A stretch of DNA of 64,000 nt. Origin: Ricinus communis. Its lineage: Eukaryota; Streptophyta; Magnoliopsida; Malpighiales; Euphorbiaceae. The position numbers and the translations under genes are program-made. Positions 1 to 9,775 of the stretch are shown piece after piece; positions within the stretch are counted from its first letter, which is position 1, and every line of letters begins with the position of its first letter. A model generated the notes under the pieces. The model was not told the origin of the DNA and searched no databases. It saw only the letters and a program-made list of their open reading frames with translations. The stretch lies in contig NC_063257.1 in the NCBI RefSeq assembly GCF_019578655.1, positions 26,367,939-26,431,938 of the forward strand, given 5' to 3'.

Positions 1-465
1 GAATCTATCATTAACACTTGCAACGAACCTCATCATCAGCTCCTCTGAAACTCACTCTTCATCTTGAGTTGAAAGTGCAAGACTAGGCTGTTGATGTAGT
101 TGTTGAAATCCTGGTGGTTATTGGCCATCTAAGCTCCATCCAAAGGGTGAACGAGTGCTCAATTCTTGATTGCAGGTGCTTTCATACGAGTTATTTAGCC
201 AGCTTCTCGTATAATCCACCTGTTCAAAGTTATAAGAACAATGAGCAACATCACAGTACAATGGACAATCATTACTCAAATGTAAACCACAACAGATTTC
301 ACAAAAATCTTGAGATGAAAGAATGGGAGTGGAGAGTTGATCGGTAGCCCTGCAAAACGATTCCACTTGAGTTGCTAAGGCTGCACGGGTATCCCAATTT
401 ATAGCACTCTCTTAGTTCCTGATCCCATTTTCCAACGCATCATACAAAGATTTTGAATTTAGCAT
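1..465 (-). pseudogene. Athila-type gag remnant (Ty3/gypsy), 5' part deleted
   Basis: On the minus strand a Gag C-terminal part is readable. It contains a CCHC zinc knuckle (CEIC...H...C within a 82-residue open stretch at 118-366) followed by degraded proline/glutamine-rich Gag text, which is the usual order in Athila elements. Upstream, around 463-465, an ATG precedes text resembling the middle of Athila Gag, with an in-frame stop. The N-terminal two thirds of Gag seem to be deleted, so the leader lies almost directly next to the knuckle region. The element reads leftwards out of the window, so its pol part cannot be seen. It cannot make a working Gag. Confidence 0.6.
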
Positions 466-620
466 TGAACCTCCTTATCATTCACTACCTGAATCATAAA
501 CTTAAACTAAATAAATATGTACAAATAAAATAAATGAATAAAAATAAAAAATAAAATAAAATAATAATAAAGAAAGGGCTAAAGTAACAAATAGCAAATT
601 TCACTCTAGTTTTCAAACAA
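466..620 (-). other. Leader of the LTR-A element
   Basis: A-rich non-coding stretch between the gag remnant and the primer-binding site. Its position and composition fit a retrotransposon 5' leader. No other signal was seen. Confidence 0.5.
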
Positions 621-638
621 TCCCCAGCAACGGCGCCA
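621..638 (-). promoter_or_regulatory. Primer-binding site, tRNA-Asp type
   Basis: The minus strand reads TGGCGCCGTTGCTGGGGA, complementary (one mismatch) to the 3' end of plant tRNA-Asp, the primer commonly used by Athila elements. It lies 6 nt inside the LTR edge at 645, which fixes the LTR boundary and shows the element is on the minus strand. Confidence 0.85.
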
Positions 639-644
639 AGAACT

Positions 645-2157
645 TGATGGACTATTTTATGCAGCTATAATCTGCGGCAGTGAACCTATCGATGCAGTTT
701 AGCACTCATGGCGAGTATCAAGGTCGTATTCCTCGAGAAAGTGAAGGCCTAGAGTTACTTTCTTTGTTCTTTGTTATATTATCCTAAAATGAATGATGAA
801 TAAATTCTAAACTAACTAATAGCTACAAGCTAAGTTCTGAAGGAGATGCAGGAATAAATGGATAAATGAAATAACCAAGATAAGAAAGTAAACCCAAAGG
901 GAACCTAAACTAGTTGGCAATCAAACAAAAGATAAAGGATTGATGAGTCCAATTATGCTACCCATGGATGAATTCTTAACTGAATTCGGTTTCTCTCTCG
1001 AAATAACCGAATTCCTAAACCTAATAACCTAAAGTTGGAATCTCTTCCTAACGATTGATTCTTAAATTAGCATTAAGCTTTAATCCGCCTCTATTAAGCT
1101 TTGTTAATTCTTAATCTGGCTAGTTAATTATCCTTATCTCTAAGTGACTATTAACCAGTTCTTGCTATTCAAAATTCCATTTGCCAAATGGACTTCTCAA
1201 TCACATAAAGCAATCTAAACACCACAATTCACTACGTCTCATGAATAATGCATTATCTTATTAATACTGAAAGCAAGAAGAATACAAAACTAACTCAAAC
1301 AATCCAATAATATAATATTAAGCCAACATAGTAAAGAAATCCCAATGGATTTAATCAATCTAGCTAAACATTTTCATGTTTAAAAAAACTAGGAAATCAA
1401 TTACAATGGAAGAATAATGAAAATGAAACATGTACACCCTTTTCTCTCAAATTGGATGAACAGCTCCAAATCTGGATCTGCACTACGATTAATCTCCCCA
1501 ATTGCCTCTTGAATTGCTCCACTACTGTTTTGCAATTGGAACCTTGCGGTCACGGGATTCTTCCTCTCTGCAACTCTCTCCTGAACTCAGCACTATGCAA
1601 AAACTGAACCAGCCGCAAGGGCTCACTCCTTGCTTCTTGCTTCTTAACCCTAAACAAAATAGTTTTCCTTATATATTTGTTTCAGAACAGCCGTGGTCAA
1701 GGCCATGCTAGTTAGCACGGCCGGAGTCTAGGTCGTGCTGAACATTCGGATCTCACCAATTAGGGTTTCTTCATGGTCGTGCCCTCGCCGGTGCTGAGCC
1801 GCCATGGGCCGTGCTGGAGGCCATGGTGGCTACGGAAACTATGCCCAAAGTGCCATGTTTTGAAGACCAAAAGCTCATGGTTGGTCACGGTTAGAGTCCA
1901 GGCCTTGGTGATCAGCATGACCTTGACCTAGGCCGTGCTCAATGTATGCACTGCGAGCTCTTGTCCGATCTTGATGAATTCCTATCTGTTTTCGCATGTA
2001 TTGATCTATAATTGCTCAAATACTGATGATGGTCCTAGATATTATCCTGAAATGCAAAAGAACACAAAACACGGGAGATCTTCAAATCAAAGCACAATAA
2101 TTGCTAAGAAAATACATAATAATATTCAAGCAAATATGTGTAAAACTATGCCTATCA
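645..2157 (-). mobile_element. LTR-A, 5' LTR of a minus-strand Athila-like element
   Basis: A 1513-bp repeat that on the plus strand starts TGATGGAC and ends GCCTATCA. It is alignable along its length with the copies at 6138, 22844, 39073, 46869, 51874 and 57010. The left flank is the PBS, so this is a true 5' LTR and not a solo LTR. The right flank (GCACT then ATTGAGATTTCC) is repeat B, so the element inserted into repeat B; the matching target duplication should lie beyond the left window edge. Confidence 0.85.
1690..1945. repeat. GC-rich palindrome island in LTR-A
   Basis: A short GC-rich block in an AT-rich LTR, made of degenerate units of the type AGCACGGCC...GGCCGTGCT that can pair with each other. 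All LTR-A copies carry the island at the same relative place. Confidence 0.7.
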
Positions 2158-2665
2158 GCACTATTGAGATTTCCACCCTTCCTTGTTCCTCTAGACATCA
2201 GGACTCTTGATGATGCAAGGTTTGGCATAAAGAATTCTTAAAACGTAATTAATAAGCTTGACTGATGGCATTGGGCCTTAGCTTGATGATTAAGCAAAAG
2301 GAGATGTAAATCCACGTGCGTAAGTGAGAATTCATGTTATTTTCCATTATTTTAAGCATAAGACAAGTTAAATTCGAGCTCTTTGATGTTTGAAATGCAG
2401 ATGATGAAGTAATTTGGGTCGGAGTGATTTTAGGTAGGCCCACGGGAATTTTACCCTTCTTTTTGCAATTGAATTCTTAAGGATAATGAGATATTATTTC
2501 AGTTTTCTACCTTCCGAGAAATCAAGTTATGGATTCTTTAAAGAACTTTTTGGACTTAATCAACACTCACGCTAGCGAGGATAGACTTATTCTCATGTCC
2601 ATCCTTTCTCTTGTGTCTTTGTCTACCCGTGTGTTTAAATCAATTCCATATGATCCTTACGGTTA
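2158..2665 (+). repeat. Repeat B, partial monomer
   Basis: Shares diagnostic strings with other repeat-B copies, such as GATGATTAAGCA, AAGTAATTTGGGTCGGAGTG and TAGGTAGGCCCAC, in the same order. It stops abruptly at about 2665, where degraded gypsy RNase H sequence begins on the other strand. Confidence 0.75.
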
Positions 2666-3118
2666 ACCATATGGGCGTCCTTCTTGCATCAACACGGCTC
2701 CAATGCCAATACTTGAAGCATCATCACACTCAACCTCAAAAGTTTTAGCAAAGTTAGGTAAAAGGTATAAGTGCCGAAATAAGTTTTTCTTTAAGCAAAT
2801 TAAAGGCTTATCTTGTTATTCACCCCACTTAAAGCCCACACTTTTCTTAATAACTTCAGCTAAATGTGCGGCTAAGCTACTAAGATCCTCCACAAACCTC
2901 TTATAAAAGCTAGCTAAGCCATGGAAACTCCTTACATCCCCAACATAAGTAGGTTTCAATCATTCTTTAATGGCCTTTATCTTTTCTTTATCAACTTGTA
3001 TTCCATTTGCAATCACAACGAATCCTAAAAGCACAAGCTTATTAGGGCAAAAAGAACACTTCTTGAAATTGACATATAAAGATTCCTTGTGCAAAACATC
3101 TAACACCATGTGCACATG
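2666..3118 (-). pseudogene. Gypsy RT-RNase H connection, truncated
   Basis: Minus-strand text continues the polymerase after the RT palm: a 'GFVV' / 'VDKEK' linker typical of Ty3/gypsy, then the start of the RNase H domain (a DASSIG-like motif and an LMQEGRP motif at about 2665-2740). It carries stops and ends at the junction with repeat B, so most of RNase H is missing. The C-terminal end of this polyprotein, including integrase, is absent. Confidence 0.6.
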
Positions 3119-3648
3119 CTACATATGATCATCCAAGTTATGACTATAAACAAGTATATCACTAAAATAGACAACTATAAATTTTCCTATAAAAGCACGC
3201 AAAACATGATTCATAAACCTTATAAAAGTACTTGGTGCATTAGTAAGGCAAAAAGGCATAACTAACTGCTCATACAATTCATGTTTTGTTTTAATGTCAT
3301 TTTCCATTCATCGCCCTCTTTCATGCGAATTTGATGATAACCACTATTTAAGTCAATCTTAGAAAAGATATAAGCACCATGCAATTCATCAAGCATATCA
3401 TCTAACCTAGGAATGGGATATCTATACCTTACAGTGATTTTATTGACGGCATGATAATTAATGCACATCCTCCATGTTCCATCCTTTTTAGGCACAAATA
3501 AAACTAGAACTGCACATGGGCTTATACTTTCCCTGTTCAATTCTTTTAGTCGTAAATTCTTCAACTTACCTTTGGAGCTCCTTAGTCTCCTCAAGGTTGC
3601 TCCTATAGGCAGGCTGATTAGGTATAGATGATATAAGAATGAAATCAA
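3119..3648 (-). pseudogene. Ty3/gypsy reverse transcriptase remnant
   Basis: Two overlapping minus-strand frames carry classic RT motifs: [39 protein letters not shown], then [12 protein letters not shown] and the active-site block. A frameshift near 3290-3300 separates the first and second parts. The catalytic YxDD block at about 3158-3169 reads YFSD, so one of the two metal-binding aspartates is lost. The RT is therefore dead by both frameshift and active-site substitution. The motifs match plant Ty3/gypsy RT; I do not assign a lineage. Confidence 0.85.
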
Positions 3649-3959
3649 TTTGATGCTTTATTCCTTAATTGCTGGCAATCCATATAGGAACTCTTTAGGA
3701 AATAAATCATCAAATTCCTAAATCAAAGAAATAAAAGCACTAGGAAAAGAAGAGTTAAGCTCACTAGCATTAAAGTAGGCCTCTTTTTGCATAAGTACAA
3801 ATATGGTCTGATTGGCCAAAAAGGCTCTTTTCACCTCACTCTCTCTTCCACAGAAACTCTCTTTTTCTTTTCTTTTTGTGCACTCATGTTCTCATTTTCT
3901 TTCTTTTCTTACGCACCCTCACTTATTTGTTTTGTATTGCTCTCCTTTTTCATGTGCAT
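3649..3959 (-). pseudogene. Protease-RT linker of the same gypsy polyprotein
   Basis: Between protease and RT the minus strand still shows a DDLFPKE-like motif followed by GLPA, which precede RT in many plant gypsy polyproteins. The rest is low-complexity Lys/Glu-type text with stops. It is continuous with its neighbours and therefore part of one element. Confidence 0.5.
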
Positions 3960-4230
3960 TTACTCTTCATACACCTCTTTGGGTGTCAAAGGAACAAGGG
4001 TAATAGATTTGGCACTCATTCCAAAAGAGTATTTATTAGTAAAACCATCATGAATGACTCGTCTATCAAATTGCCATGGGCTGCCTAAAAGAATATGTCT
4101 AGCATGCATAAGCACCATATTAAACAACACCTGATCCTTATACCTACCAATAGAGAAAGACACAAATACTTGCTTAGCAACTATAATCTCACCATAATCA
4201 TTCAAGCATTGAAGCTTATATGGCCTAAGG
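3960..4230 (-). pseudogene. Gypsy retropepsin, C-terminal part
   Basis: The minus-strand open stretch reads as the second half of a gypsy aspartic protease: PYKLQCLNDYGE, then VSFSIGRYKDQV, then ILLGSPWQFDRR (the flap-distal ILLGRPW motif, with R changed to S) and LVPLTPKEVYEE. The N-terminal half with the active site lies at 4635-4775; the inserted element at 4231-4634 separates the two. Confidence 0.75.
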
Positions 4231-4634
4231 TGTAACAAATCAGAACTAAATCACATAAGATATTATCTACTTTGACACCGACTAGCCTGAAAATCTGAAA
4301 CCATCCCCTTGGCGGATTTGAGAACTTCCCAAGAAGTCACCAATCCTGAAAATTTCCCAAACCAAGCTCATTTAACTTTGGAGTTCCTACAATTCCACAA
4401 CCAAACAACCAAAAGGAACCTTATGTGATTAGTTCCGACTCTTTACCTATATGTTACTAACCATTCCTCGCCCCATTTCGACATGCAATTCGATTCATTC
4501 ATGTAACCCCGTACCTTAGAGTGCTGCCATCCTAGAAGATTGCATGAAGCCGCTCCTTGTCCTTGCATCCTATCCTTGCCCCTCCATCCACTTTCCTCCT
4601 TGATCAGACCGCTTCTCTAGGCTACGCTATCACA
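4231..4634 (-). mobile_element. 404-bp solo LTR-like insert carrying a 5S-like segment (Cassandra-like)
   Basis: The insert splits the protease. On the minus strand it starts TGTGATAGCG and ends TTTGTTACA (TG...CA). The flanking pentamers are CTCTA and CCTTA, an imperfect 3/5 match to a target duplication. The removed-insert frame would join the two protease halves. It contains about 75 bp that resemble plant 5S rRNA (4316-4390, same strand). Short LTRs with 5S sequence are the hallmark of Cassandra TRIM elements; 404 bp is somewhat longer than I expect for that family, so the family call is tentative. Confidence 0.55.
4316..4390 (-). other. 5S-rRNA-like segment inside the 404-bp insert
   Basis: The minus strand aligns by eye with the 3' two thirds of plant 5S rRNA. 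Matching blocks are GAACTCCAAAGTTAA, GCTTGG, GGATTGGTGACTTCTTGGGA and GTTCTC, in 5S order and spacing. These include the A-box and C-box areas of the RNA polymerase III internal promoter. Several substitutions and a small gap show it is not a functional 5S gene. Confidence 0.65.
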
Positions 4635-4775
4635 TAGAGTGTTTAAAAGTTGGCAAACATAATTTTTTAATAAGTTTGGTACTAACCACATTGGTAAAAC
4701 TACCCCATTAATTATCATGCTACATACCTTATCGTTGACACGGCATCTAGTATGAAATATATTATCTCTTTGTAC
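4635..4775 (-). pseudogene. Gypsy retropepsin, active-site part
   Basis: The minus strand shows the protease start: an IIN-G-...-TNVVST motif where related elements have IIDSGSCTNV. The catalytic aspartate is replaced by asparagine, and one base is missing right after the motif (about 4701-4715). The paired copies at 19441 and 34020 keep DSG, so the loss is specific to this copy. Confidence 0.65.
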
Positions 4776-5256
4776 CTATTCCTCTTTTGCCTACAAACTC
4801 AATGCTTGCCTTGCCACTAATATATCACCATGTTCAGCATACTTTTGGTCACTACCATCTTCTAGGGGCGGCATCACTTTCAGACTCCACTTCCCCATTA
4901 TCCCTCATAATCATGGCTCTTTTGTTTGGACATTATGAAGCTATGTGGCCCATTTCCAAACATATAAAACATTTAATATCTCTAGTTTTAGATGTTTGAG
5001 TAGTGGATTTACCTTAGAATTTATTGTCGCCCTCCATTTTAGGATTCTTGAAAGACTAAAATTTAGGCTTAGAAACAGCCTTGTCGTCTTTCTTCCAATT
5101 CAACTTCCTCATGGAAGTTGAGGCCCAACTGGTTTTGGCACTCTTGCTCTTTAATTGTCTCAGAATCTTCATGGCCATGTGTGACATATTCTCCATCTCT
5201 GCATAGTGTTGAAGCTCAACCACATTAGCTATATCTCAGTTCAATCCATGCAAGAA
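4776..5256 (-). pseudogene. Gag C-terminal region with zinc knuckle
   Basis: A CCHC zinc knuckle is readable on the minus strand at about 4915-4975 (CFICLEMGHIAS then C), with an in-frame stop just before the last cysteine. The rest is Lys/Ser-rich text with stops. It lies in the expected order between Gag and protease. Confidence 0.6.
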
Positions 5257-6004
5257 CTATGCCATTGTTGCTTCACGATCTTCTTCCACATTAGCTAAAA
5301 TCTTTACAATCTTCATCTCTTTATAATATTTTTCAACACGCATAGATCCTTGCACTAGACTTTGTAGTCTATTGTGCAACTCTCTATGATAAAGATGAGG
5401 AATAAAACGTTTCCTCATCATAATTTTCATCTCCTCCCATGTGGAAATAGGATGCTCTCGATTCCTCCTTCTACTTAGCACCAAGTTGATCCCACTAATT
5501 AATAGCATAATTAGTAAATTCAATAGTAACAAGTTTTACCTTTTTCTCTTTCGAGTAGTTGTGGCAATTGAATACAAGCTCCACTTTCTTTTCCCACTCA
5601 TAGTAAGCCTTGGGATCATTCTATCCTTGAAAAGTTGGGATTTTCATCTTACTATTTCCCAAGTTCTCATCTACTCTCCTTGCTCCTCTTTTATCATTGT
5701 CAAGTCTCCCCCAGTTTGCATTAGACCCATGTTCCACCTCTTCAAAGTCATCATCATCATATTTTTCATGGTCCATGTCATGGGTGTACCTTGGCCTCCC
5801 ATTATGTTGGTTGTGATGCCTAGGCTGCCCCCTTTGGGAACTTGACTCCACTCTCTCCAACCTCTCATCCTTGCTCTTGAACCTTATATTGAGTCGTTCC
5901 AAAGTCCCTTGTATAACCTTCATGTATAATTTTAGGTCCATATCCTTTGGCTCCTCCTCCGCAATTCCTTTATCTTTTCTTTGAGACATTATGTAAATCT
6001 GCAA
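5257..6004 (-). pseudogene. Ty3/gypsy Gag, frameshifted
   Basis: Two minus-strand open parts give the Gag core. The upstream part (5621-6004) begins near MSQRKDKG and holds an acidic coil with a charged hinge (YDDDDFEE), then KIPTFQG. The downstream part (5257-5532) contains TWEEMK..MRKRFIPHLYHREL, the retrotransposon Gag helical core, ending in EEDREATMA. The two lie in different frames with degraded sequence between them. With 2666-4775 this is one minus-strand gag-PR-RT-RNase H ruin. Confidence 0.8.
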
Positions 6005-6137
6005 AACAAAGAAATTTGTTGTTCCTTACACACTCCCTTACGTGTTTATACTAAAAAAGGATCACACTATCGCATTTCACACAAATTGGCTTTTACCCTC
6101 ATTTAGACTCACACACTTGCTTTTTTCCACTTTAATT
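6005..6137 (-). other. Leader of the minus-strand gypsy element, interrupted
   Basis: Non-coding stretch upstream of the Gag start, cut by the solo LTR-A at 6138. The target pentamer AATTC lies at 6133-6137. Confidence 0.5.
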
Positions 6138-7615
6138 CTGATAAGCTTTTTATGTAGCTACAATCTAAGGCAATGAACCTATCGATGCAGACTAGCACAA
6201 ATGGTGAGTATCAAGGTCGTATTCTTGGGAAAGGGTGATCCTAGACCTACTATAGCATCTTATGTTATCTAACCTAAACAAATCAATGAAGTGTTATTGT
6301 ACGATTAAAAATGAACAAGCAATTAATTAAATGTCAAATAATCTGAAAGGATTTAGGAAAACTCTCGAAGGAAAAAGCAAACCCTAGGGGACCAAAGTTA
6401 ATTGGATTTTAGTGAAGATAGAGATTAAATTGATTATCAATTGCAATTACCCGCGAACAAAGTCTTAATTGAATTCGGTCTCCCTATCGAGATAACCGAA
6501 TTCCTAAACCTAATAACCTAAAGTTGGAATCTCTTCCTAACGATCAATTATTCGATTAGCATTAAGATTTAACCCGCCTCTATTAAGCTTTGTTAACTCT
6601 TAATCCGGCTAGTCAATTATCCTTATCTCTAAGTGATTATTAACTAGTTCTTGCTATTCAAATTTCCAATTACTAAATGAATTTCTCAATTACATAAAGC
6701 AATCTAAATACCACAATTCACAACATCTTATGATTAAAGTGATTTCTCATTAATAATGAAAGCAAGAAGAAACAAACATTGATAATCAAAATCTCATAAA
6801 CATTGAAATTAATCCAACAACATAGGAACCCCAATTGGGTTTGACAATTTAGCTACTCATACTAATAAGCAACACAACATAAAGAATAGATTTAGAAAAG
6901 TAAATTAAAGGCATGTATACCCTTCCTCTTCAACTTGGATGAGAAACCCTAAATTTCCAATTTAGAATAGTAAACCCTAATTTACTTCTTGAATGTTCCC
7001 AAATCTTGTTTTGATCTTCAATTTGATGTTAAAACAGATGTAATCCCTCCTTCAATTGATGAAATGATCTTCTAAGGTCGAGAATTGAAGTTTAGAAGAA
7101 GATGGTTTAAGCTTGTATAATGGAAATCAAGTCAGAAAATCGAACCCTAATTCAGCAAATCGTTTTTGCCTATATAATCCCTTCAGCACGGCCGTGGTCA
7201 AGCCTATGCTGATCAGCACGGGCAGAGTCCAGGCCGTGTTGGACCTATGCGTTCCGCGTCTGTTGACTTCCTCCAAGCCATGCCCTAGCTAGTGCTGAGC
7301 CACCATGGCCGTGGTGGACACTGTGGTGGCTTCGAAAACTGTGCCAAAATGGCACTCTTGGAAGGCAGCTACTTGATAATTCAGCACGGCCGGAGTCTAA
7401 GCTGTGCTCAACCTTGGAATGCTAGTCCTTACTCAATTTGATGGATTCTGGTTCGTAATTGCGCGTATTTCCCTCGATTATTGATAATGTCCCTCGATAA
7501 TGACCTAAAACGTGAAAGGAACCAAAAGACAGGTGATTCTAACATAAAACGAGATAACTATGCACAAAAATGTAAACAATTGGGCATGTAAATATGTATA
7601 ATATGATGCCTATCA
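6138..7615 (-). mobile_element. Solo LTR-A with perfect target duplication
   Basis: A 1478-bp LTR-A copy (plus strand TGATAAGC...GCCTATCA) flanked on both sides by AATTC (6133-6137 and 7616-7620). No PBS or polypurine tract lies beside it. This is the footprint of an Athila-type element that inserted here and then lost its inside by recombination between its two LTRs. It contains the palindrome island at about 7185-7405. Confidence 0.9.
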
Positions 7616-7620
7616 AATTC

Positions 7621-8189
7621 TTTTCTATAGTTCTTGTAAGAACTAATTGTTTCTTAATCAAAATAGCCTTTTTAGAGCTTAATTGACACTAATCACTCAA
7701 AATCTTTCTAAAGCTTAAGTAACGCGTTTTTGAGAAAAGGGGTTCAAAGGGAAAGGTTAAGGTAAAAGTAAAACAACAAGTATGGTGTAAAGGTAATGAT
7801 ATATGCCAGCAATAAATAATAAACAAGATAGCCTCAATAATTGGAATAAAATATCACTGCTCACAAACGAAGAAATATAACACGCTTGAATTTTCTTTGA
7901 TGACTTGAAACTTCCTTACTTTTACTTTCTTTTAAATTTCTTTCTTTTTTGCTTTATTTTATTTTTTTTCTTTTCTTTGCATTTGTTTTATTTTCTTCTA
8001 TTCTTTTTATCAATAACTGAATTGAAATAACTAAACATGAATAAAAGAAACAAAGAACATGAAATTGAAGGCTGAAATTTTCGGACTTGGTCAATGGATG
8101 ATAGATGGCAGCTAGGTTTTCAAAGGAATGGGTGAAAGGAAAAAAATTAAAGTTGTAGGACAGAAATTTTAACACACAAATAAAGAAGA
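7621..8189 (-). other. Non-coding retroelement flank, probably antisense Athila-type 3' untranslated sequence
   Basis: No credible coding sequence. The polypyrimidine/A-rich composition and short strings such as an antisense CCCTTTGAACCCC resemble the 3' untranslated regions at 9776-11728 and 53317-54112. The match is weak. Confidence 0.3.
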
Positions 8190-9775
8190 TATTAAAGGAT
8201 AAATAGAACTTGATTTAGAGACTGTACTGCGGGAGGTATGACAACAGAATGACCCTTACAGCAACACATACAACCCTGGGTGGTGCAATCATCCCAACTT
8301 CCGTTGGAGGAACCATAATGCTTAGGGTCCACCTGGTTTTCAAAGACTTCATCAGCAGCCACAACAATAGCCAGCTGGGCCTGCACAAGCTCCTCCTCCA
8401 CCGGAAAAGAAATCAAATTTAGAGGAGCTTATGATGAAGTTTGTGACGTCTACAGAGATGAGGTTCCAACAAACTGATAGTGCACTTAGGAATCAGCAGC
8501 CTGGGTTCAGAATTTGGAGACCCAGATTGGCCAAATCTCTAAGATGTTGTCTGAGAGGCAACAAGGAGCGCTCCCTAGCATCACTGAGTCTAACCCAAAG
8601 GAGCACGTGAATGTCATCACTTTGCATTCAGGTAAGTTAGTTTTAGCTCCTTCTAAGCCTGTTTTTGACGACTCCACTATTGATGTGCAGGTTGAGGCGA
8701 GCAGTAAGGTTAAGGAACCTGAGGGAAAAAAGGTGAAATCAATTCCAGTCAGGGAATATCAACCTAAGATTCCTTATCCTGCTAGAGTCAAACAAACAGA
8801 AGCGCAAGAGTAGTTCAGTAAGTTTTTAGATATTTTTAGACAACTGCATATTAACTTGCCTTTTATTGATGCATTGGAGCAGATGCCGAAGTATGCCAAG
8901 TTTTTAAAGGACATACTTAGCAGAAAAAGGAAGTTAGAGGAGGTAGCCTATGTTCAGCTTAACAAAGAGTGCTCAGCAGTGTTTCAGAGCAAGTTGCTAG
9001 AGAAACGTCACGATCCAGGGGTTTCACTATTCCTTGCACTTTAGGTAATTTGTGTGTTGATGATGCATTAGCTGATTTGGGGGCTAGCATAAATGTCATG
9101 CCTACTAGTTTATTCAATAAGCTAGGTTTGGGGGAGGCAAAACCCACTAGGATGTGCATTCAATTAGCTGACCATTTTGTTAAGCTTCCTAGGGGGATTG
9201 TGGAGAATGTGCTAGTCAAGGTAGATAAGTTCATATTTCCTATGGACTTTGTGGTTATGGATATGGATAATGAGCATTGTGTACCGTTGATTTTGGGGAG
9301 ACCTTTCCTTACCACAGCTAGAGCTAAAATAGACGTATTTGAGGGAAAGTTAGAAATTAATGTAGGGGATGACTGTGTTACTTTTAGTTTACCCCCATTT
9401 GATAGTTCTCCCACCGACCATGTTCATGTCATTTGTAGTGTTGATGGAATTGGTCCTGCATGTAATAAGCAACCACAAGATGTACAAATGGATGATGCTA
9501 TATTTGTTTCTTTCCTTGTTGATATGTGTTATTCATCTGAAGAAAATAACTTGTATCAATTTGAGACTTTGTGCTATGATACACCTGAGAAGGGTAGTTG
9601 CAAGTTTGTTTATGACAGGTCACTTAGCCAGAATTCGGAGTGGATGAATGGGCATTCCAACTCGGTGCAGAGAGCACCTCCTTGGTTATCTACCGCACAC
9701 ATCGAACCTTCTCTTTGCGCTTATATGCCTCAGGCCCTAACTTACATTGAGCCCACCTTCTCAACTTGCACGTGA
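8190..9775 (+). pseudogene. Athila-like gag-protease, one stop and frameshifts
   Basis: Reads as the C-terminal part of Athila Gag (YSNTYNPGW, then LEELMMKF..TEMRF, ETQIGQIS, GALPS, ITLHSGK, then DALEQMPKYAKFLKDILSRK). The protease follows: ECSAVFQ, TIPCTLGN, active site ADLGASINVMP, GLGEAKPTR, QLADHFVKLPRGIVENVLVKVDKFIFP in pieces, and LILGRPFLTTARAKIDV. Breaks seen: stop codons in the 8190-8510 Gag part with a shift near 8510, an in-frame TAG at 8811-8813, and a frameshift near 9000-9020. After the protease a 130-residue tail follows. No RT or integrase is present before the 3' untranslated region, so the element is internally deleted. The N-terminal Gag is also missing. Confidence 0.85.

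Noticed and set aside
639..2162. Apparent 4/5 target duplication GAACT/GCACT around the first LTR-A, which would make it a solo LTR
   Set aside because: The left flank is the tRNA-Asp primer-binding site and leader, so that side is the inside of the element; the similarity is chance.
3787..4053. Plus-strand hydrophobic open frame here as a membrane protein
   Set aside because: It is the antisense of the Lys/Glu-rich linker between gypsy protease and RT; antisense of lysine codons gives Phe/Leu.
4316..4390. A functional 5S rRNA gene
   Set aside because: Only about 75 bp of 5S-like sequence with many substitutions and a gap; no full-length gene or tandem cluster.
5441..5845. 134-codon plus-strand open frame as a gene
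   Set aside because: It is the shadow of the minus-strand Gag, whose motifs are recognisable.
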